A stretch of 64,000 nt of DNA from the NCBI RefSeq assembly GCF_031143425.1, contig NC_090438.1:776747138-776811137 (forward strand), given 5' to 3'. The notes below the pieces were generated by a model that saw nothing but the letters and a program-made list of their open reading frames with translations, was not told where the DNA came from and did not search any database. The DNA comes from Pleurodeles waltl (lineage: Eukaryota > Chordata > Amphibia > Caudata > Salamandridae). Below, piece by piece: positions 1 to 10,929 of this stretch. Made by a program: the position numbers and the translations under genes. Position 1 is the first letter of the stretch. Each line of letters opens with the position of its first letter.

Positions 1-199
1 CCCATTGTTATGTTGAAAATCACTGAACATTATTCACAAAATATATGGTAAACTGTATATGAATAAACAAACTGCAGTACGTATGAGTTTATGTTCAAAT
101 ATTAGTTTGAATGTTTCTTAATAAAATAAAATAAACAGATTAACAGAAAAATTAAAAAAATCAGCCTACCTAAAAGGGTTTCCATTCTACTATACTTAC
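1..199. other. KDM1B downstream intron, AT-rich
   Basis: Intron sequence following the donor at 199. It is AT-rich with A-runs near 150-160. No second exon, repeat or coding signal was seen. Confidence 0.6.
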
Positions 200-311
200 C
201 CAAAATGGAACCTGCTGATCAGCCATAAATGCTTTTGGACTAGGTTCACTTTTACCATTACTTGTCCATACTCTTTTCCAGGAGCAGAATTTGTTATAAC
301 CATCCTTATGG
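200..311 (-). CDS. KDM1B: KDM1B (LSD2/AOF1) internal exon, between the zinc-finger module and the CW domain
   Basis: Host gene exon. KDM1B is a nuclear FAD-dependent demethylase of histone H3K4me1/me2. The 112-nt exon starts after a TTGCAG acceptor (AG at 313-312) and ends at a consensus GTAAGT donor (199-194). Its first base completes the Ser codon opened by the upstream exon at 38261-38350. It then encodes 37 residues beginning HKDGYNKFCSWK, passing through VWTSNGKSEPSPKAFMADQQ and ending PFW. This closely follows vertebrate KDM1B, where the segment links the N-terminal C4H2C2-type zinc finger to the CW-type zinc finger; the final Trp is the first residue of the CW motif. It ends in phase 0. 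The next exon would lie left of position 1. KDM1A lacks this region, so the paralogue is excluded. Confidence 0.95.
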
Positions 312-1730
312 CTGCAAGGAAACAACACACTCATCAGGTTATTTAAAGAGAAAAAACATAAGAGTCCTAAGAGGAGTGGTGTCACTTAAACATGGCAATC
401 TCAAAGACTTCTTGTCAAGCCTGGGTGATAAATTCATTTGACAAAACAGCTTTGTCTTGGTCAATCAATTCACAACTACTTTCACTGATTTATCGTATTT
501 CTAAAGTATAATAATTGAAAAGTGATTTCCCATTTTTAAAATAACAGTAGAGTAGGCAGAGGACATACAAAGAGGTTGGAACAGGATGTTATTTTTAAAA
601 CAACGTTAGTAGTATCAGAATAGGCCGGGGAAAGAACGATAATTACAAGCAAAGCATCCCAGAGCTCATTTCACAGCACAATGAGCACCATGAACATTAA
701 TTCCTTCACTTTGCTTGCCCTTAGAGAAATGACAGTGAGATGGTGAAGAGCGATTACGTGAAGAACGATCATTACATATTAAAACATGGTGGTACAGGGC
801 ATCACATGAATACATATATCTTACTACAAACCAACCAGACATAATGAAGAAAGTGAATGTAGGAAGTGAGATAAAGTGTATGTGTATGAAACATGAGACA
901 AACAGCATGAACAGTCAAGTGAAGAATACACTGAAAAGGAGGATCAGCATAAATTAGAAATCAAACAGCAAAATGTTAGGCACAAAGAGAATTAAGAACT
1001 GAAATACAGGTTTTACTAAAGTAAACGTGAATGCTAGCAAAGTTACTTATATTCACTAAAGTTCTTTCTGATGTATATTTAACAGTCTAATAGATTTCGC
1101 CTTAGAAAACTCCCAAAGGGTCATAATGGACACGGAATTATTTTCACCAGTTCTCCCAACCAACATCAGGTTGTGCTGAACTCAGGTAAAGAAGTAGCTA
1201 TTGTAACTGTACAGCAATTCCATATTAGAACCACCTGTGCAGTTCTGCCCATGTTTTTTCTCCTTTCGCCTTAATGCACAAATCTGCAAATTGTTCCCAT
1301 CTGCCTATGTACATCAACTTAGCTCACTGAGTAGAAGAAGCAATGTACATCTGGCCATTAGGATTTTTTTTTTTTTTTAAATAGTGACACAATCAGTTTT
1401 TTCATGAATAACCAAACTATGGACTGACAAATGAGTGCACTCCTTCGACTATTGGAGCCCTGGACCCATCTCACTCTTGCCAAATGCTGACCATGCCCAT
1501 TATCCAGAATTCCACATAGACTGTTCCAGTCTTCAAACACTCCAATCTCCGGAAGAATTGCACTTTTGTTGCCTCAACAGTGAATATTTTTGTTCAAGAT
1601 AACTTTATATTTAAATCCAAGACCAAAGTGTGTTTGCAACTGTTTGTTTCTCTTTATGTAACTACAAGATCCTAATAAAGACTAATTTTAAAAATGGAAG
1701 AAAATATATGGCACCTGGCCTAAGGCTAGC
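312..1730. other. KDM1B intron, apparently unique sequence
   Basis: AT-rich non-coding DNA between the exon acceptor and the LINE-1 insertion. A T-run lies at 1364-1378. The short open frames here show no recognisable domain or codon structure, and I see no transposon termini. Confidence 0.6.
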
Positions 1731-1751
1731 AAAACAATGCACTGCAATGTG
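1731..1751. repeat. Target-site duplication, left copy (LINE-1)
   Basis: The stretch ACAATGCACTGCAATGTG with preceding A bases abuts the G-rich LINE-1 5' end. The same 18-21 bp recur at 15098-15118 right after the LINE-1 A-rich tail, as expected for target-primed reverse transcription. Confidence 0.93.
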
Positions 1752-3025
1752 GGGGGGAGGAGCCTAGCTAGCTAAGATGGCGGACGCCTAATTCCGGAGC
1801 TCCAGGTCGGCCCACAACCTGGGAACGGTGTCGGGGGCTCGCCTCTGGGAGGGCCTGTCGGACGGCGAAGCCCGGGGACCCTGGGCCCGTCTGTGTGGCC
1901 AGCGCAGCCTGCGCCTGGGCCCTTTGGAGGGAGTGGCTGGGCCTCAGCGGTCGCCTCGGAGGATGCCCCGCAGCCTGACCCGCTTGCCGCACTGGAGCAG
2001 CTGAGCGCTGCCGGCAAAGTAATGAGGCCTCCCGTGTCCGGGAGGAGTGACTGGGCCCCTCCAGGGAGACTGGAGGAGGTGAGAAGCGGTGGACAGCAGA
2101 CAGGGTGCTTGAGCGGGCCCCCCTGTTTGGCACACGAGAGGCAGCCTGACCTAGCGGCGGGGACCCGCGGGAGTCCTGTTGGAGCTACTGGAGGGTGAGG
2201 CCCTGCGAGACTGTTGCTGAGGTGGCGGGAAGGCCCATACGGGAGGGAAGCCGAGTGGGCAGGCCCCCTCCCCACAGGTGCTGACAGCGAACGCTTGAAG
2301 CTCGAGCTTCCCTCAGGCACAACCGGGTTGGGGTGACATCGGACAGAACCCCATCAGGGGCTAGACTATGAACGAGCTGGGGCCCAGTGAGGGGCTCTGC
2401 CCGCGGCCCCCACCGGACCTGTTCTTCGGGGGCCACAGGCAGATCCTCAGTGGTATTGACGTGTGCAGGCGTGAACCGTAGGCACTAGCCTGTGGGTAGC
2501 AGTGAAGTCCAGGCTCACCAGTGACGGCTCACTATTTCCTGTGTATGGGCTGCAGCTAGTGAGCAATACACGGAGGCTGGTTTGGGTGAACCGTGGCGTT
2601 GTTGCCTGGCCGTACCTGTCCGCCTGTGTGATGAGCCTGAGACGGACGGTGGAGTGAAGCAAATGTCAGTGGAATTGCCTGGCCCCCTGTAGTGGGTTGT
2701 AGGGGCATCTTGGATGTACATACCCAGACACTGCTGCGCTAACCAGTTTGATCTCTGATTCCTGGCCCACGCAGACACCCTTCTTGCTTCGCCTGTGTGA
2801 CAAGCGGGACCGGTGGGAACCAAAGCCCATGCCGAAAGGCTACCTCCAACGCCCTGGTACCTGCTTTCACACACGATGGTGCCAATCCTTCACCCAATAA
2901 TTGGTGCATGTTGACCATGGGTAAACTCTGACCCAAATCACAGGGACCGCACTTGACTGGCTCATGCCCTGATCTCCCACGGATGTAAGGCGAATCGGAC
3001 GAGGGTTCTATGCCCTCCAACAAGC
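1752..3025 (+). promoter_or_regulatory. L1 5'UTR / internal promoter
   Basis: GC-rich leader that opens with a G-run, then GAGGAGCC and AAGATGGCGG (about 1774-1783). The same arrangement (G-run, GGAGGAGCC, AAGATGGC) begins mammalian L1 5'UTRs, where the AAGATGG core binds YY1 and fixes the transcription start. The element therefore reaches its true 5' end. CpG-containing GC-rich sequence continues to about 2450. Large open frames on the minus strand here are composition artefacts. Confidence 0.75.
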
Positions 3026-3718
3026 ATGACACCCTCAATAGGATACTGGGGGGCAATCGAGGATATCAAACTGACCATGAGTCAAGAAATAGGCAAGGTA
3101 TCCACCAAATTAAGCCACCTATGTACTGCTCATCACAAGATGTCTGATAGGGTGAAGGAAGCAGAGACAGTGCTGGAGGACCTACAGCCTGCTCATCAAA
3201 CAATGAAGTCCCAAATTGCCCAACTTAGTGAGTGGATCCAAAGACTTGAACACCGAGCCGAGGATGCTGAGGGCCGTAGTCGGCATAACAATGTATGTAT
3301 AGGCTCCAGGGCGCAGTGGAGGGGCCGGATGCCGGATGCAGTGACCTCCCTGGAGTCCTGGCTGCGATTGATTATGGACAAGAGGCCCCTTATGCGTTCT
3401 TTGCGCTGGAGAGGGCACACCATGTCCCGGCCTGTCCGCTGGCATCGGGGAGGCCACCTAGGCCGATAGTGGCTAAACTCCTGCACTACAGGGACCGTGA
3501 CCTGCTGCATCAAAGAACATTCGACGCAGGCCCATTTGAAATAGGGGGCGGACAGGTGACCCTGTTCTCAGATTTCATGGCAGCGGTCCAGGCCAGAAGT
3601 GCCACCTTCACGGCTGTGAAACGGGCTCTACGCGAAGAAGGAATCAGGTACTCCTTGAGGTTTCCCTGTAAGCTTAATATCGTACTGGATGGTTGCACCC
3701 ACTTTTGCCAAGAAGGAT
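3026..3718 (+). pseudogene. L1 ORF1 protein, 5' part (broken)
   Basis: ORF1p is the L1 RNA-binding chaperone that coats L1 RNA as a trimer. The reading frame opens at 3026. From about 3074 it is a Glu/Lys/Leu heptad-like coiled coil (MSQEIGKVSTKLSHL, then AETVLEDLQ and IQRLEHRAEDAEGRSRHNNV). A frameshift near 3290-3310 moves the RNA-binding part to the frame opening at 3295, which contains ALERAHHVPACPLASGRPPR, PIVAKLLHYRDRDLL, VQARSATFTAVKRALRE and YSLRFPCKLNIVLDG, the typical RRM/CTD blocks of L1 ORF1p. The frame is cut by the DIRS insertion at about 3719 and resumes at 10245-10370. Confidence 0.88.
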
Positions 3719-4258
3719 AAGTTACTTACCTGTAAATCCTAGTTCTATTCCAGGGGTATCCTCATCAAAGTCATAAATATTGAATATTCCCGCCCTCTTG
3801 CGGGGACTCCGGAGCATACATAAAATACACACATGTATAAGTATGAAAATATACACAAAAAATATATAGCATTTTTAGTAGACAATTTTCATACCAAACC
3901 CATATATACATGTGTACAACAGCAATGCAGACTATAATGATTAACAGGCTAAAATGCTTTATTTCTATGGAGTTTTTTTTTCTTTCTTAAAACACTCCCT
4001 TTCAAATTTACAAGAAGAAAAGACTTTCCAAAGCCCCATAGCTGGGCCCAGGGAAAGAAGCAGTAGCAACACCAGTGAAAAAAGAGAAAAAACTACATTG
4101 AAAACAATGGAGCATTATTAGCCAATAGGCTGCATGCAGGTTAACACAGCAGAATCACAAAATTTTGGCACTGTGCCTTTAAGACCCTGAGCACCTCCAG
4201 TATCCCACCATGCCTCAGGGGTGAAGGAGAGGTGACAGTTGGTTCACAGTTAGGTCAG
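3719..4258. repeat. DIRS inverted terminal repeat, left (3' end of element)
   Basis: About 540 bp that match the reverse complement of 9719-10244. Shared landmarks include the CCCGCCCTCTTGCGGGGACT hairpin (about 3790-3809), AT-rich ATGTATAAGTATGAAAATAT, GGCCCAGGGAAAGAAGCAGT and the inner edge CAGTTAGGTCAGT. The two copies differ at scattered bases and in A/T-run lengths. Confidence 0.93.
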
Positions 4259-4344
4259 TACTTTTTTACGGTGACAACATATCCAACAGATTAGAGAGAT
4301 AGTCTGTCCTGCACTTCTAGGAGACTTGCGTCCGGGGAGGAGGG

Positions 4345-4446
4345 TGGGTTGTTTATGACTTTGATGAGGATACCCCTGGAAGAGAACTAGGATTTACAGG
4401 TAAGTAACTTATCTGCCTCTTCCAGGGGATCCTCATCAATAGTCAT
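4345..4446. repeat. DIRS internal complementary region (ICR)
   Basis: Two back-to-back segments. About 4352-4408 is the reverse complement of the extreme left end of the element (3719-3775). About 4414-4455 is the reverse complement of the extreme right end (about 10197-10240). A junction of about 5 bases (TCTGC) lies between them. In DIRS elements the ICR templates joining of the two ends into a circular intermediate. It sits between the recombinase gene and the 3' ITR, the standard place. Confidence 0.9.
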
Positions 4447-4521
4447 AAACATTGAATAGATTAGCAAGCCCATCCCTTATCTCTGCGGACTGTCCAATAG
4501 AAGTGCAGGAAGAGATATACA

Positions 4522-5812
4522 CTATGCAAACAAATTTCTCAGAGACGCTTGCCCAACCTGAGCGTCTGCTCTGGCATCTGAGTCCAAACAGTAATGCCTA
4601 GTAAATGTATGTACAGACTTCCGTGTAGCAGCCTTACAAATTTCAGAGATTGGAACATTATTAAGGAGGGCAGCAGTAGCCGCTTTTCCTCCTGTCGAAT
4701 GAGCCTTAGGCCTAGCCAATAACTGTTTGTTAGCCAATTGATATGCAGTAACAATACATGAAACTATCCATCTAGATATGGTTCGTTTAGAGGTTGCATT
4801 GCCTGTTCTCATATGAAAGTAATTTACAAATAGGTGGTGAGATCGTCTAATCAATTTTGTCTTATCCAAGTAAATTTTTAGTACTCTCTTCAAATCCAGA
4901 GAGTGCAAAGCTTTCTCCGCCGGAGTATCCGGATTGGGGAAAAAAAGTTGGTAGTGAAATAGTCTGATTAATGTGAAAATCCGACACCACCTTCGGTAAG
5001 AATGATGGATGAGTTCGTAGAACCACTCTATTTTCATGGAAAACCATGTACGGTTCCTTGGAGGACAAAGCCTGAATTTCACTGACCCTCCTCGCAGAAG
5101 TAATGGCTACGAGAAAAGCTGTCTTCCACGTAAGGTGTTGTAAAGAAGCTTTGTGGATAGGTTCGAAAGGAGGGCCCATGAGTTTAGATAATACTATGTT
5201 TAGTTCCCATGCAGGCGAGGGTTTTCGAATGGGTGGAAAAACCTTCTTCAAACCTTCTAAGAAATCCTTGACTACTGGTCTTGTAAAAAAGGATTCCTGA
5301 GAAGGTGACTTTCGATAGGCTGTAATGGAAGATAAATGTACCTTAATAGATGACACTTGCAGACCCGATTTCGCCAGATGGAGCAGGTAAGCCAATATGA
5401 CCTCCTCCTGAGCCAGAATAGGATTCTGACCCTGCTGACGACACCATATGTAGAATCTCTTCCACTTGAACGCATAAGAGCGCCTTGTGGAAGGCCGTCT
5501 GGACTCCTTTAAGATGTTCATGCATTCCTGTGAGAGGCCTAGATGCCCATACTGCAGGAATTCAGAAGCCATGCCATCAAGCTCAGAGAGGGAAGGTTGG
5601 GGCGAAGTATCCTGCCTCCCAGCCTGCAAAGGAGATCCGGTCTGCACGGCAGCCTCTTGTGCTGTTGTTCTGATAGGTTGAGGAGATCTGTGTACCAGAA
5701 CTGACGAGGCCATTGCGGAGCTATGAGAATCATTCTGGTGCTGGATCTGTAGAGCCTGTTTATCACAGCTGGTATGAGGGGAATCGGTGGAAAGGCGTAG
5801 AGAAATATCCAT
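4522..5812 (-). pseudogene. DIRS tyrosine recombinase (YR), frameshifted
   Basis: The YR integrates the circular DIRS DNA. The frame starting near 5812 shows a SAM-like N-terminal core-binding domain (STRRSYAFKWKRFYIWCRQQ, then VILAYLLHLAKSGLQVSSIK) and the first catalytic Arg in SARRVSEIQAL. A frameshift near 4920-4960 moves the rest to the frame ending at 4522. There DLKRVLKIYLDKT and AHSTGGKAATAALL carry the H-x-x-R box, and SVHTFTRHYCL carries the nucleophile Tyr. The catalytic second Arg reads Gly (HSTG, codon GGA). The protein is dead from the frameshift and probably from that change. The region overlapping the RT/RNase H 3' end is in a different frame, as in related elements. Confidence 0.88.
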
Positions 5813-7639
5813 GACCAGTCGATCAACAGGGCATTCCCTTCAGACCCCGGATGGTAGAACCTGGACGCGAAGTCTGGGCATTTCTTGTTTACCTCGTCTG
5901 CGAAGAGATCTAACTGAGGCCGACCCCATTGCACGAAGGTGTATTAGACGACCTCATTGTGAAGAACCCAATCGTGGGCGTCCTCGAGGGTTCTGCTTAG
6001 GAAGTCCGCCTCCACGTTTTGCCGTCCTGGGAGGGGAATTGCTGTCAGAGACATTCCCCTCGCTATGAGCCAATGCCAAATGGCCTGAGATTCCCGAGTC
6101 AGGGGAAGGGATCTCGTCCTTCCTTGCTTGTTCAGATAATACATTGTCGTCGTGTTGTCCGTTTGTACGAGGAGAGATTTTCCCTGAATCGATGGAGCAA
6201 ATGACTTGAGAGCCAGATGAACCGCTCTGAACTCCAGAAGGTTGATATGGTACGCCCTTTCTTTGTTGGACCACAGGCCCTGAGCTTGAAGGGAACCCAG
6301 ATGAGCTCCCCAGCCCTGAAGCGACGCATCAGTTACCAGAGTGTCGGACGGGATTGGCTGATGAAAAGGAACTCCCACTGACAGGTGATGTCTGTACATC
6401 CAACATCGTAATGATTGTCGCGCTCCTACCGGAAGAAGCATTCTGTCCTCCCAGTGGCCTGTGTGTTGATTCCAGTTTTCCTCCAGAGCATCTTGGAGAG
6501 GCCTCATATGCAATCTGGCGTTCGGGACAATGAAAATACAAGAGGCCATGGAGCCCAACAGAGATGTCACCTAACGGGCCGCAGGCGCCGGGGAACCCAG
6601 AAGGTCTTGACACTTCCTCTTTATTGATAACAGTCGCTCCTCTCAAGGATACACTCTTTCGTGCTCTGTATTCAATATTGCTCCCAGGTAGTGGAGGGTT
6701 TGTGTTGGGATGAGGGTGGACTTTAGGAAGTTGGCTTGTAGACCTAGAGATCGGAAAACACTGAGCACAATGTCCAGATGGTTTTTCGCCTGTTCCGTAG
6801 AGGAGGCTTTCAGTAGCCAGTCGTCTAGGTATGGATAAATGAAGATTTTCTGCTTCCTTAAATGCGCCGCTACCGTTGCTACACATTTGGAGAATGCGCG
6901 AGGAGCAGATTTTAGGCCGAACGGGAGCACCTTGAACTGATAGTGTTGGGAGGCTATCACAAATCGTAGGAATTCCCGATGTTTGGGAATGATCGGGATT
7001 TGAAAATACGCATCTTGCAGATCTATGGAGCACATCCAGTCTCCTCGATGCAGTTGAGGGAAAATCTGGTGGAGAGCCAGCATCCTGAACTTTTGTTTCT
7101 TTATGTATTTGTTCAGCAGCCTCAAGTCTAGAATCGGTCTGAAAACTCCTTCCCGACCCTTCTTTGCTACTAGAAAATAGCGGGAGTGCACCCCCTTTCC
7201 TCTTTGTGCGACTGGAACCTTTTCTATTGCTTTTTTTCTGTAACAGGGCACGAACCTCTTTGCGTAATAAGCTCATGTGAGCAGGACTGGATTTGGTTGG
7301 TGGCAAGTGAGGAGGAGGTTGGCGGAAAAGAAGAGAGTATCCACTCTCTACAATGTTCAGCACCCATTTGTCTTTTGTTATGCCATGCCACTCGTGAATG
7401 AACGCTGTGATACTTCCCCCAACCGGAGTGGTGTACGGTGTTAAGGGAAGCGAATCGTTTTGCGGGGGCTTTGGGGGTAGACTGCTGAGGTCTGCTCGAA
7501 CCTCGGTCTCTTGCGGCTTTACGAGACTGGAAGAGGGTACGCCCTTGTTTCTGTTGTGGTCTCTGAGACCAATGAGGGGTTTAAACCCTCTGTTGGAACG
7601 GGCGCCTGTCGTAAGGCCTGTACCTTCGCCTAAAGTCAT
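5539..7639 (-). pseudogene. DIRS reverse transcriptase-RNase H polyprotein, frameshifted
   Basis: Copies the DIRS RNA into DNA and degrades the template. The N-terminal part lies in one frame (from about 7639; IHEWHGITKDKWVLNIVESG, then MSLLRKEVRALLQKK). It shifts near 7250 to a frame with GREGVFRPILDLRLLNKYI, MCSIDLQDAYFQIPI, LPFGLKSAPRAFSKC and the catalytic YLDDWLL. After another break, 6570-5944 encodes RNase H with TDASLQGWGAHLG, LEFRAVHLAL, VQTDNTTTMYYLNKQG and GRQNVEADFLSR. The tail at 5934-5539 reads WGRPQLDLFADEVNKKCPDF, the DIRS-type RH C-terminal extension, then LIAPQWPRQFWYTDLL. Catalytic Asp residues are intact, but at least two frameshifts plus stops inactivate it. Confidence 0.9.
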
Positions 7640-9563
7640 TCCTCCTCTCGAGGCCCACTGCCCTCATGGTGTCAACCTCCGCCTTCATACGCGCCATCTC
7701 CTCATCCGTGTGGGTCCCAAATAGCGAGTTTCCGTTAAACGGAAGATTCAAGATACGCTGCTGCTCTTCCTGTTTTAATCCTGTGAGTCTTAGCCAGGAA
7801 GATCTTCTCGCACAGACCCCATGCGCGTAACCATGTGCTGCCAAGTCTGCACCATCTGCTGCCACACTGATTATCTGATTGGACACCAGACTTCCCTCCT
7901 GAAGGATCTCCTGAAAATCCTGCCTGTCCTCTCTAGGCAGCTTTTCTGCAAACCTGCTCAGTGAGTCCCAGAGTGAGCGATTGTATCTACCTAGGAGTGC
8001 AGAGGCACTGGAGACAATCATCATTGACGCCGCCGCGCCACACATCTTCCTCCCCAGAGAGTCCAGGTGTCTACTCTCCTTGTCCGGTGGCACCGTAGAG
8101 GATGACGCCAATGAATGTGTCTTACGGGCTGCGACCAATATGAATGAGTCTGGTGGTGGATCAGCCCTGAGAAACAAAGGATCTTGATCAGGTGCCTTGT
8201 ATTTCTTTAAGATCCTAGCGGGGGCTGAACGGAGGTTTGCTGGCGTTAAAAATGTCTCCATGGTTGGTTGTAGAAGACCAGGCACCAGCGGTAACAATTT
8301 CTTTGAAACCGCCCAGTGTTGCAAGGTTTCAAAGATTACCGACGAGGAGGTTGAAGGCTCTGGGACCTCAATATTCAGCTTTTGTTCCCTCCTGAGAAGC
8401 ACCTCGTTGAAAGTTGTGATGTCGTCCACCGGGGAAACTCTAGCTGGTGGAGAATCGGTTAGAGTTGGGGAGTACCCTCTTACTGAAGACCCCGACGATG
8501 TGGACCAAGAAGGAGACCTCCTGTGACGGCGCGATCTTGACCTTGATCTTCTCTGGGAGCGTGACCTGCTCCTAGATCTTGTTGTAGTGCGCCAAGCTCT
8601 AGTGGCAGACTGGCGAGACGCAGAACGAGCCCGTTCTGTATGCGCTGTCGGCGATGGTGTCCTCGGGAGAGAAGCCGACGGTGAGTACATTCAAGAGTAT
8701 TGAGAGTCTGGAGAAGCAGGTGTTTAATTAAGACTCTCCAACCACCTTGGCGATAGGTTTATGGGCGAGATGTGCCCAGACGATGCTGCTCTCGACAGCC
8801 TTTGATGATCCACTCCTTATGGAGACCACTGGACTTGTTGGAGTGATGTTCTTATCAGCGGGTGGTAACTGACGCTCTTCTCCTTGCGAGATAGGCCGCA
8901 CCTGTGTCGACGTCTAAAGATGTACCAAAGTCGAAGGGAGTACCGTGGGCTGCTCAGGTCTCGACGTCGAGCGCCTCGATGGTGATTGGTGGTCCCTTGA
9001 ACGCGATCTGCTCAACATCGTGTGCCTCGCCGTCGAGTGATGGGCCGCTCATGACGGAAGTCTCTGCTCTCGCCGTTGAGGCGATCTCGACGTCGTCTTC
9101 CGTGCCGTCGAGGAGCCCGGCGGTGCTGGCTCGACGTCGATCGGTGGGTTGCCGTCGACAGAGATCTGCCCTTATGATGGCTATGTACCTTCAACGTCGT
9201 ATCCATCGACGTCAGTCGGGTCGCCGTTGACGGCGATCTGTGACGATGTGACGGTGGCAGCGATGACGTCGACGGGGAACAGACAGGCACCTTCCTACCA
9301 GCTGACGTCGATCTAGCCTGTCTCTCCTGAGAATGGCTTGTTGGCTACCCAGGAAGTGAAGAGGACGATGTCTTTTGCCTCTCATGAAAACCATGAAGCC
9401 TGATTTTCTCTCTGTCCTTCAGAGTCCTTTTTGACATGTTCTTGCAGTGTCTGCAGGTGTCAAGGCAGTGGCTCTGAGGTAAATACACTATACAGAGAGA
9501 GTGTGGATCAGACTGGGCCTTCTTCTTCCCACAGGAAGGGCACTTCACAAAAAGGGAAGGCAT
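7581..9563 (-). pseudogene. DIRS gag-like ORF1, broken
   Basis: Putative nucleocapsid/structural protein of DIRS. The N-terminus (from 9563) has a Cys/His cluster, CPSCGKK then CLDTCRHC, followed by MSKRTLKDREK, a typical DIRS gag opening. The middle (about 9340-8700) is Arg/Ser-rich and lies in several frames with stops. From 8690 an open frame of 369 codons begins RS-rich (SRSRSRSQRRSRSRSRRHRR) and continues as the globular gag region (ETLQHWAVSKKLLPL, SASALLGRYNRSLWDSLSRF, AAHGYAHGVCARRSSWLRLT) before overlapping the RT frame. Assignment rests on position and on these family-typical blocks. Confidence 0.8.
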
Positions 9564-9718
9564 TTTCCAGTCAGGAAAAAATCCCTTGAGTCAGACAAAG
9601 GTGTAAAACGTCGAGTGAAGGTAGAAAAAATGCTGTTTTTAAATATTTTTCTGTGAAAAACTCAGAAAAATGGAGAGCTCAATGCTCCAGGATCCTCTCA
9701 GAAGAAGCCGGAAAAAAG

Positions 9719-10244
9719 AACTGACCTAACTGTGAAGCAACTGTCACCTCTCCTTCACCCCTGAGGCATGGTGGGATACCGGAGGTGCTCAGGGTTTAAA
9801 GGCACGGTGCCAACATTTTGTGATTCTGCTGTGTTAACCTGCATGCAGCCTATTGGCTAATAATGCTACATTGTTTTCAATGTCGTTTTTTCTCTTTTTT
9901 CACTGGTGTTGCTACTGCTTCTTTCCCTGGGCCCAGCTATGGGGCTTTGGAAAGTCTTTTCTTCTTGTAAATTTGAAGGGGAGTGTTAAAAAAAAAAAAC
10001 AAAAAAAAAAACCCACAGAAATAAAGCATTTTAGCCTGTTAATCATTATAGTCTGCATTGCTGTTGTACACATGTATATATGGGTTTGGTATGAAAATTG
10101 TCTACTAAAAATGCTATATATTTTTCGTGTATATTTTCATACTTATACATGTGTGTATTTTATGTATGCTCCGGAGTCCCCGCAAGAGGGCGGGAATATT
10201 CAATGTTTATGACTATTGATGAGGATCCCCTGGAAGAGAACAAA
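9719..10244. repeat. DIRS inverted terminal repeat, right (5' end of element)
   Basis: Inverted copy of 3719-4258. It ends TATTCAATGTTTATGACT then GAGGATCCCCTGGAAGAG at the L1 junction. The outermost bases differ from the left ITR (GACTATTGAT here, the complement of GACTTTGAT on the left); such non-identical termini are normal in DIRS and are both represented in the internal complementary region. Confidence 0.93.
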
Positions 10245-10370
10245 GATTAAGCATGGGCATGGCTTGAGAAGTACCGTGAGGGTACAGATGGAGAAATGAG
10301 CGAGGAGCCCAAGACGCCCCGGCGCCGTGGTAAGAGAAGGCGCCCACGGGACCCTACAGAAAACACTTGA
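10245..10370 (+). pseudogene. L1 ORF1 protein, C-terminal end after the DIRS insertion
   Basis: Continues the ORF1 frame interrupted at about 3718. It reads KD, a stop, then AWAWLEKYREGTDGEMSEEP and a basic tail RRRGKRRRPRD, ending at the TGA at 10368-10370. The AWxWLE block and basic tail are the normal C-terminus of L1 ORF1p. The in-frame TAA shows the copy was defective or became so. Confidence 0.82.
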
Positions 10371-10929
10371 ATGACGAAACTCACACAGCAGCAAACATGC
10401 CAAGGAAAGAGGGCAGCCCTGCAGATGGGGGCTTCTCTGGCGGAGATGGGACTCTCAGACAAAGAGTTCAGGCCTGAGTGGGACCCCTGGCTGTAGGAGA
10501 GTCCACTGATGACGACTCCTTGGTTAGCGCAACAGAGGGGCTGCCACATGTGACACACCAAACAGCATGTGACATTGCTTAACGTGCTGGGGCCCCTCCT
10601 TCGTCTGTGGATGTCTATTGCACTAAGGATGTAGGCAAACCCGCTCACTGGTGGGCAACCCTGATGTTCTTGAAGCCCGCCCCGATCACCCACTGGTTAC
10701 TCCAGTTGGATGATTACAATGGACATTTACATACTGGTTTATTTGGTTTGGACGGCCAGCAGTTGCTCCGCTGCTCTTGGGGAGGGGAGGTGGGGTTTGT
10801 TTGTTTTGAATATTGCTTCACTTTTGGGAACACGTTACCTTACTGGGATACCTCATGGGGTGGAACGGGGGCAAGGATTACGTCACCTGGCGCATTCATT
10901 GGACGGTATAGTTGCCACACATTTCACTC

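Larger units (their letters stand above)
3719..10244 (-). mobile_element. DIRS-type tyrosine-recombinase retrotransposon
   Basis: DIRS elements replicate through RNA but integrate with a tyrosine recombinase instead of a DDE integrase. Read on the minus strand this 6.5 kb copy has an inverted terminal repeat (ITR), gag (9563-7581), RT plus RNase H (7639-5539), tyrosine recombinase (5812-4522), an internal complementary region (about 4345-4446) and a second ITR. It interrupts L1 ORF1 and shows no clear TSD, as expected for this class. All ORFs are broken. Ends are placed to within about 5 bases by comparing the ITR outer edges with the internal complementary region and by L1 ORF1 continuity. 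Confidence 0.93.

Noticed and set aside
1768..2320. Long GC-rich minus-strand frames in the L1 leader
   Set aside because: Low-complexity Pro/Ser/Arg peptides from GC-rich 5'UTR; no family resemblance.
5787..6068. Plus-strand frames inside the DIRS element
   Set aside because: Shadows of the minus-strand RT/RNase H and recombinase genes.
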